Positions 59,531-64,000 of a DNA stretch of 64,000 nt are shown in pieces. How positions within the stretch are numbered: the first letter of the stretch is position 1; each line of letters opens with the position of its first letter. Origin of the DNA: Alphaproteobacteria bacterium (GTDB taxonomy: Bacteria > Pseudomonadota > Alphaproteobacteria > Micavibrionales > Micavibrionaceae); contig WGMJ01000003.1 in the NCBI GenBank assembly GCA_016125135.1, forward strand, positions 186,001 to 250,000, given 5' to 3'. Both the position numbers and the translations under genes were made by a program. The notes under the pieces are model-generated. The model did no database searches, was not told where the DNA came from, and was given only the letters and a program-made list of their open reading frames with translations.

Positions 59531-59938
59531 ATGCTGACAAAAGTAATCGCCGCCTGCCTTCTTCTTGCTGCACAAACATACGAGGTGCCGCCCGCTGTGC
59601 TTGTGGGCATTATGCAGGTTGAAGGTGGCAAGGTCGGGCAGGAAGTAAAAAATAAAAACGGCACGTCTGACCTTGGCCCGATGCAAATCAACACACTCTG
59701 GATTCCACAACTTGCACAATATTGGGGCATCAGCGAAACCGATGCTTACCGGATCGTGCGGGATGACCCTTGCACAAATATGGGCGTTGCCGCATGGATT
59801 TTGCGCAATCACCACCTTGAAACCGGCTCCCTATCACAAGCTATTTCCTACTACCATTCGCGCACGCCCTCACTAGGCGGAAAATACAAATACAAAGTTA
59901 TCGGTGCCATGCAGCGCCAAGGCCTGATCAGACAATAA
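59531..59938 (+). CDS. Small lytic transglycosylase (SLT-domain)
   Basis: A 135-residue protein with a short signal-like N-terminus (about 1-15), then a single SLT domain. The catalytic glutamate is in VLVGIMQVEGGKVGQ (about residue 33), followed by SDLGPMQINTLWIPQLAQYW, DPCTNMGVAAWILRNH and AISYYHSR. Such enzymes cut peptidoglycan glycan strands to let envelope machines pass. Minimal SLT enzymes of this kind accompany type IV secretion, conjugation, pili and flagella. Neighbours on the same strand are the DsbG-like and helical unknown genes, but no other secretion component is in the window. Confidence 0.88.
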   Translation: MLTKVIAACLLLAAQTYEVPPAVLVGIMQVEGGKVGQEVKNKNGTSDLGPMQINTLWIPQLAQYWGISETDAYRIVRDDPCTNMGVAAWILRNHHLETGSLSQAISYYHSRTPSLGGKYKYKVIGAMQRQGLIRQ

Positions 59939-59986
59939 TCCATTCCGGAGAGTGACTTTCATGTCGGTGCAGACTATACTTGGCGC

Positions 59987-61633
59987 ATGGATTCAGCCCC
60001 GCTTTTGCAAATAAAAAATCTTGGTGTCACGTTCAGCCCAGCAGGCGCTGTGCCTGTTGCCGCCGTTAAAAACGTCTCGTTACAGATTGAAAAAGGGCAA
60101 ACGCTTGCTGTTGTCGGCGAGTCAGGCTCGGGCAAATCCGTTACGGCACTCTCCATCATTCAATTACTCCCCTATCCGGTCGCGGGACATACAGCAGGCT
60201 CCTCCATCAAATTCACGGGACAGGAACTTGTAGGCGCTGGCGAAAAAATACTGCGCGATATACGCGGCAAACGCGTCAGTATGATTTTTCAGGAGCCACT
60301 TACTTCACTTAATCCGCTCCATACAATTGGAAAGCAGATTGCAGAAGTGATCCTGCTCCATGCACCAGACGGCATTGAAATTTCGAAAAGCACGGTACAG
60401 GCGCGCACAGCCGAACTACTGCAAAAGGTGGGGCTTGAAAATCTGGTGGCGCGCATAGATGCCTACCCGCACCAGCTTTCCGGCGGACAACGGCAACGTG
60501 TCATGATTGCGATGGCCCTCGCCAACAACCCCGATCTGTTGATTGCTGACGAACCCACCACCGCGCTTGATGTGACGATACAAGCACAAATTCTGGAGCT
60601 TCTGCAAAAGCTGCAAAAAGAAATGGGCATGGCACTTTTGCTTATCAGCCATGATCTGAAAGTTGTTCGTAAAATGGCCGATCATATCGCTGTGATGCGC
60701 AATGGCGAGGTTGTGGAATATGCCGCAAAAGAAAAGCTATTCGAAAAGCCACAGCATGAATATACAAAGATGCTGCTTTCGGCCGAGCCCCGCACGGCCA
60801 ATAAGCCGCCGCATCCGGACGCAGAGACCCTACTTGATGTGCAGAATCTACATGTGCGATTCCCGCTCGAACAGCGGATTTTTGGCAAGCCGAAAAAGTT
60901 TCTTGATGCTGTTGATCATGTCTCCTTCAAACTCAAACAGGGTGAAACGCTCGGCATTGTCGGCGAGTCAGGCTCGGGCAAATCCACACTTGTTTATGCG
61001 CTCTTACAGCTCTTAAAAGCGCAGAGCGGACAAGCATGGCTCATGCACAATCTAACCCGCAAAAACCTGCTCTCGCTGCCTGCAGCAAGCATGCGCGCCG
61101 AGCGGAAAAATATCCAGATTGTCTTTCAAGATCCGTTTGGCTCGCTCTCACCCCGTATGAGTGTGGGTGAAATCATTGCCGAGGGCCTTGCCGTGCATGA
61201 ACCTGCTATTAGTAAAAAGCAGCGTGATGAACGCGTGATAAAAGCGCTTGAAGATGTACGGCTTGACCCTGCCATGCGGTTCCGTTTCCCGCATGAATTT
61301 TCAGGTGGGCAAAGACAGCGTATTGCCATTGCCCGTGCGCTTATTTTAAACCCGCGCATTCTTGTGCTCGATGAACCCACTTCCGCACTAGATGTTTCTG
61401 TGCAGGCACAAATTATCGACCTGCTACAGGAAATCCAGGCGCGGGATAAAATATCCTATCTTTTTATCAGCCATGATTTACGGGTGATCGGCGCAATCGC
61501 CGATCACATCATGGTCATGAAAAACGGGAAGGTTGTCGAGCAAGGCCCTGCGCGCACTATTCTGGAATCGCCCAAAGAAGCCTATACACAAGCCCTGATG
61601 AACGCGGCCCTGCATCTTAAAACCGCAGCGTAA
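59987..61633 (+). CDS. yejF: Double-ATPase peptide ABC transporter ATP-binding protein (YejF-like)
   Basis: A 548-residue protein with two fused ABC domains of the DppD/DppF type. The first has Walker A GESGSGKS (about 44-51), signature LSGGQRQRV (about 163) and Walker [21 protein letters not shown]. The second has Walker A GESGSGKS (about 325), signature FSGGQRQRI (about 437) and Walker [21 protein letters not shown]. Each has the oligopeptide C-terminal extension. Single-chain double ATPases are found in YejABEF and related peptide or glutathione importers. The permeases and binding protein are not beside it, so they lie elsewhere. Confidence 0.93.
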   Translation: MDSAPLLQIKNLGVTFSPAGAVPVAAVKNVSLQIEKGQTLAVVGESGSGKSVTALSIIQLLPYPVAGHTAGSSIKFTGQELVGAGEKILRDIRGKRVSMIFQEPLTSLNPLHTIGKQIAEVILLHAPDGIEISKSTVQARTAELLQKVGLENLVARIDAYPHQLSGGQRQRVMIAMALANNPDLLIADEPTTALDVTIQAQILELLQKLQKEMGMALLLISHDLKVVRKMADHIAVMRNGEVVEYAAKEKLFEKPQHEYTKMLLSAEPRTANKPPHPDAETLLDVQNLHVRFPLEQRIFGKPKKFLDAVDHVSFKLKQGETLGIVGESGSGKSTLVYALLQLLKAQSGQAWLMHNLTRKNLLSLPAASMRAERKNIQIVFQDPFGSLSPRMSVGEIIAEGLAVHEPAISKKQRDERVIKALEDVRLDPAMRFRFPHEFSGGQRQRIAIARALILNPRILVLDEPTSALDVSVQAQIIDLLQEIQARDKISYLFISHDLRVIGAIADHIMVMKNGKVVEQGPARTILESPKEAYTQALMNAALHLKTAA

Positions 61634-61686
61634 AGCCACTCCAGCCCCTTTAAAGCGTCATAAAACGTCATTTTTGGCCAAAATGC

Positions 61687-61715
61687 TTGCTTTTGCGCCC
61701 TTTTGGGGCCATAGT
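61687..61715 (+). promoter_or_regulatory. Candidate promoter for rpsU within an inverted repeat
   Basis: TTGCTT (61687-61692) and CATAGT (61710-61715) are separated by 17 bases, a fair match for a housekeeping promoter upstream of rpsU (start 61750). GGCCAAAA (61677-61684) and TTTTGG..GGCC (61701-61710) form an imperfect inverted repeat overlapping the -35 and spacer. Confidence 0.4.
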
Positions 61716-61749
61716 CCCCCCATCTTTTACCGGAAAGGGGTGATTTAGA

Positions 61750-61950
61750 TTGGTTACAGTGAATGTCCGTGACGGCAATGTCGAGCAGGCTTTGCGCGTT
61801 CTGAAGAAAAAAATGCAGCGCGAAGGCTTGTTCCGCGAGATGAAACTACGCCGTGACTTCGAAAAACCTTCCGAGAAAAAGAAACGCGAGAAATCGGAAT
61901 CTGTACGCCGCTGGCGCAAACTTGAGCGCAAACGCCGCGACAGAGACTAA
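61750..61950 (+). CDS. rpsU: 30S ribosomal protein S21
   Basis: A 66-residue basic ribosomal protein of the small subunit. It reads [65 protein letters not shown] after the start, matching alphaproteobacterial S21 along its length. The TTG at 61750 is used because it restores the conserved beginning and has an AAGGGG ribosome-binding site 9 bases upstream; a later GTG (61759) is possible but would drop three residues. A rho-independent terminator follows. Confidence 0.96.
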   Translation: MVTVNVRDGNVEQALRVLKKKMQREGLFREMKLRRDFEKPSEKKKREKSESVRRWRKLERKRRDRD

Positions 61951-61973
61951 GCATTAAACGCGATAAGCAAAAC

Positions 61974-62006
61974 AAAACCCCGCTTTTTAAGGCGGGGTTT
62001 TTCTTT
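61974..62006 (+). terminator. Rho-independent terminator after rpsU
   Basis: AAAACCCCGC (61974-61983) pairs with GCGGGGTTTT (61992-62001) around an 8-base loop, followed by TTCTTTTT. A 10-bp stem with a strong G/C core ends the rpsU transcript; it can also serve the convergent gene at 62031. Confidence 0.93.
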
Positions 62007-62030
62007 TTCACGAGGCAAAAATCGTGACCG

Positions 62031-62705
62031 TTATGAAGGCGTCATGCCGAACATCGGCTCGTTCTTCTCACGGCTATATTTATAAACAACTGTCTCGTCC
62101 CCCTTGGCTTGCAAGAAGGCAGGCGGTGTATAGCGCGTTACGCATTTGCCTGCTTTTGCAAGCATATCCGTTGCCTTGATATTCGCTTTTGAAACCTGCT
62201 CTTTCATCACACCTAAAACGCTTCCCCACGCTTCCTTGGCGATCTCCATACCCATCACCACCAGCCGCTTTAATTCTGCATGCTCGGGCACCTGTCCCTT
62301 CACCGCGTCACCGAAGCCACGCAATGAAATGCCGAGCTTGTCTTTATCAACGAGTTTTGGCTTTTTGCCACCACCGCCACCCTTGCCGGATGATGATGTT
62401 TCTTCTTCCTCGTCGTCGTCCCTGTTCGCCTCACCGGGCAAATTCGCATTCGCTACACGAAACTCGGCAAAAGTCGGGGCCTGAAAGCTCACCGGATAGA
62501 GTGCCAGTTCTTTTGGTTGTAATTCACGGCCTGAAACACCCGCGCGGACCTCAATGCGGATCGCTTCCGGATGACGCCAGTCAAACACCACACTGTGGCT
62601 CTTATGGTCGCCTGAAATCGGGCACCCTTTGACCAGACGTTTGCCTGGGTAAAGCGCATCCTCTACCCCGCACTCGCTCAAGAATTCTTTTATGTTCGTT
62701 TGCAT
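62031..62705 (-). CDS. Unrecognised protein with acidic and Gly/Lys-rich linker
   Basis: A 224-residue soluble protein without signal peptide. It has two regions. The N-terminal one (about 1-100) includes KEFLSECGVEDALYPGKRLVKGCPISGDHKSHSVVFDWRHPEAIRIEVRAGVSGRELQPKELALYPVSFQAPTFAEFRVAN. After a linker with NRDDDEEEETSSSGKGGGGGKKPK (about 108-131), a helical C-terminal part (about 135-210) carries KLGISLRGFGDAVKGQVPEHAELKRLVVMGMEIAKEAWGSVLGVMKEQVSKANIKATDMLAKAGKC. The ATG at 62705 is chosen over one 7 codons upstream because AAGGAG stands 7 bases before it. I do not recognise the family. Confidence 0.8.
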   Translation of the reverse strand: MQTNIKEFLSECGVEDALYPGKRLVKGCPISGDHKSHSVVFDWRHPEAIRIEVRAGVSGRELQPKELALYPVSFQAPTFAEFRVANANLPGEANRDDDEEEETSSSGKGGGGGKKPKLVDKDKLGISLRGFGDAVKGQVPEHAELKRLVVMGMEIAKEAWGSVLGVMKEQVSKANIKATDMLAKAGKCVTRYTPPAFLQAKGDETVVYKYSREKNEPMFGMTPS

Positions 62706-62820
62706 TTCGGGTCTCCTTATATTCATAACCCCGGCTTTATGCCGTATTGTTTTCTATAATTCACCAAAAACGTTAAAAGGCGCTTAATTTTTTCGGAAAA
62801 TAACGGCATATTATTCAGGC

Positions 62821-63330
62821 ATGACAAAATTATTCCCCGCCGCCCTGTTTCTGGCCCTTTTGGGGGCCTTTCCGGCCCTTGCCCAGCAACCGGTCGAGCT
62901 ACCCAAACCCAGCCCAGCAGATATTAAATACGTACAGGAATATGCCACCCAGCGTGAAACCCAGACGCGCCGCTTTCTCGCGCTTGATGAAAAAATGTTT
63001 CCCCATGCCCGCCAGATGGTTGAACAGCAGAAACAAGCTGCAGAAGCACAAAAGAAAAACTGGCTACAGAATATGATGAACCCGTCAACATGGTTCAAAA
63101 AACCGGAACCTGCGCCTGCACAACAAGCGCAACCAGTCCCCGCAACAACAACCAATGCGACACAACAAGCTGTACCTGCTGCAGCGGCACCTGCTACAGC
63201 CCCGAAAAAGAAAGCGCCAAGTTTTGTCCTCACCCCCGATGATGATGCGCCGCCTGCTAATACGCGGCAGCAACCTCAACAAAAAAATGAAAACGAGGGA
63301 CCTGCCCCCGTATTTGGTTTTACCCGTTGA
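62821..63330 (+). CDS. Secreted protein of unknown function with Pro/Ala/Gln-rich C-terminus
   Basis: A 169-residue protein with signal peptide (about 1-21, FPALAQQP). The mature part has a helical stretch (about 33-80: IKYVQEYATQRETQTRRFLALDEKMFPHARQMVEQQKQAAEAQKKNWLQNMMNPSTWFKK). It then becomes low complexity, rich in Ala, Pro, Gln and Thr, ending GPAPVFGFTR. The function is unknown. Its stop codon TGA overlaps a TTG start of the membrane protein that follows (TTGA). Confidence 0.75.
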   Translation: MTKLFPAALFLALLGAFPALAQQPVELPKPSPADIKYVQEYATQRETQTRRFLALDEKMFPHARQMVEQQKQAAEAQKKNWLQNMMNPSTWFKKPEPAPAQQAQPVPATTTNATQQAVPAAAAPATAPKKKAPSFVLTPDDDAPPANTRQQPQQKNENEGPAPVFGFTR

Positions 63331-64000
63331 ATTATTTTTTTCTGTTTATCGGCCTGCTTCTTTATGGCCTGTTTGGAAGCCCGACACCGGATACGCCGGG
63401 CCTTATAGAGCTTGTTATTTTTGTTTGCTTGCTTGCGGGCCTATGGCCTTATTTGCTCAACCTCTTTGCAACGCTTCACACCCAGCCGCCCGCCTTTTAT
63501 TTCTTCTTCTTTTATATGCTGGCCGTTCCGCTTATGACAGGGACGCTCGCAGGCCACGGTTTCAGCGATATCTTGCGCGACTATATCGCGCTTTCGTTCC
63601 TGCTTTTGCCGTTGCTGGCAAACCCACCCGACACAAAGCTGCATAAAACAATATTAATCGGCATTCTTATCATTGCCTGCGCTTTTTCTGTGCGTAGTAT
63701 TGTGCCTTCACTCAATATCTTCCAAAGCCCGTTCGAGCGGCTTTATCTGGCGAACTCGCCGCTGCTACTATTCCTTGCACTCTATGCCGTTGGTAAAGCC
63801 TTTTATGCGCCGCGCGTGCCTATTATTCTACTTGCAATCTTTATGACCACACTCGTTCTTTTTGTCAGCATACAGAATGAACAACGCGCAACAATTGCAT
63901 TGCTCGGATGCGGAGGCCTCCTCTGCGCTCTTGCCAATCTTCATAAAAAGCCTTTTATTGTTTTGATGTTCGGTGCATCTGCACTTTTATGTGCTCTTCT
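63327..64000 (+). CDS. Multi-pass membrane protein, possibly O-antigen ligase/polymerase type (partial)
   Basis: A frame open to the right window edge (about 224 codons seen). The TTG at 63327 is the likeliest start, overlapping the previous stop as TTGA; there is no ATG before codon 55. The product has at least six very hydrophobic helices of the type seen in O-antigen ligase/polymerase (WaaL/Wzy) proteins: NYFFLFIGLLLYGLFG, LIELVIFVCLLAGLWPYLLN, PAFYFFFFYMLAVPL, DYIALSFLLLPLLAN, TILIGILIIACAFSVRSIVPSL and LLLFLALYAVGKAF. The loop with TKLHKT and RLYLANSPL fits, but the diagnostic periplasmic loop lies beyond the edge. The family is therefore uncertain. Confidence 0.6.
   Translation, partial: MNYFFLFIGLLLYGLFGSPTPDTPGLIELVIFVCLLAGLWPYLLNLFATLHTQPPAFYFFFFYMLAVPLMTGTLAGHGFSDILRDYIALSFLLLPLLANPPDTKLHKTILIGILIIACAFSVRSIVPSLNIFQSPFERLYLANSPLLLFLALYAVGKAFYAPRVPIILLAIFMTTLVLFVSIQNEQRATIALLGCGGLLCALANLHKKPFIVLMFGASALLCAL

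Noticed and set aside
1-64000. CRISPR arrays, insertion sequences, integrases, rRNA genes
   Set aside because: No regularly spaced repeats, transposase- or integrase-like frames, or rRNA-like conserved segments were found.

Overview
The window looks like a chromosomal segment of a flagellated, Gram-negative alphaproteobacterium. The evidence is a Mic60 (mitofilin)-type gene inside a hemC-hemD-mic60-hemY cluster, an alphaproteobacterial S21, a CycM-like membrane-anchored cytochrome c, the LPS export genes lptA/B/C/F/G, mlaA/mlaC and two clear sigma-54 promoters on flagellar genes. A free-living Rhodospirillales- or Micavibrio-like lineage is my best guess. No rRNA gene is present to prove it.

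Layout. 1-9588 is a flagellar filament/hook locus. fliS (cut by the left edge), fliD and flagellin lie on the minus strand, followed by a small RTX-repeat secreted protein. flgD, flgE, two small genes (the second FlgN-like), flgK and flgL lie on the plus strand. 9594-11931 holds mlaA, mlaC and a stand-alone Clp-type AAA+ module. 12065-14253 is lptF-lptG, divergent from pepA-holC. 16320-19582 carries a cytochrome c, pheA, a small unknown gene, an EVE-domain gene and gpsA. A PDZ-M48 lipoprotein gene (19709-20737) sits on the opposite strand between gpsA and tsaD. 21835-26336 is the haem operon. A rhomboid protease, a class III aminotransferase, a small unknown gene, two tandem MFS paralogues, an M24 aminopeptidase and lepA follow to 34803.

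34800-41606 is a surface-polysaccharide region: three unrecognised genes, then on the minus strand a receiver/degenerate-GGDEF regulator, an outer-membrane barrel protein, a Wza-like lipoprotein and a Wzc-like tyrosine autokinase. A tRNA-Leu(CAG) and an RNase D precede kdsD-lptC-lptA. lptB lies 3.5 kb further on, separated from lptA by a three-gene NAD-salvage cassette on the opposite strand (nicotinate phosphoribosyltransferase, nicotinamidase, orphan periplasmic binding protein). lptB continues into tyrS and a NitT/TauT-type ABC transporter. Then come a giant AsmA/YhdP-like protein, a Bcp peroxiredoxin, a BI-1/YccA protein, and a cluster of an atypical DsbC/G-like protein (CPFS), an unknown protein and a small lytic transglycosylase. 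The window ends with a YejF-like double ABC ATPase, rpsU, two unrecognised genes and the start of a multi-pass membrane protein cut by the right edge.

The most interesting points are: the sigma-54 promoter buried in a terminator-like hairpin between flagellin and fliD; the solo Clp D1 ATPase beside the flagellar and Mla genes; the DNA-binding-like domain fused to Mic60; the NAD-salvage cassette splitting lptA from lptB; and the DsbG-like/unknown/transglycosylase module. No CRISPR array, IS element or prophage was seen. No gene-free stretch exceeds 300 bases; the two longest (2906-3191 and 3846-4092) are described as regulatory regions.
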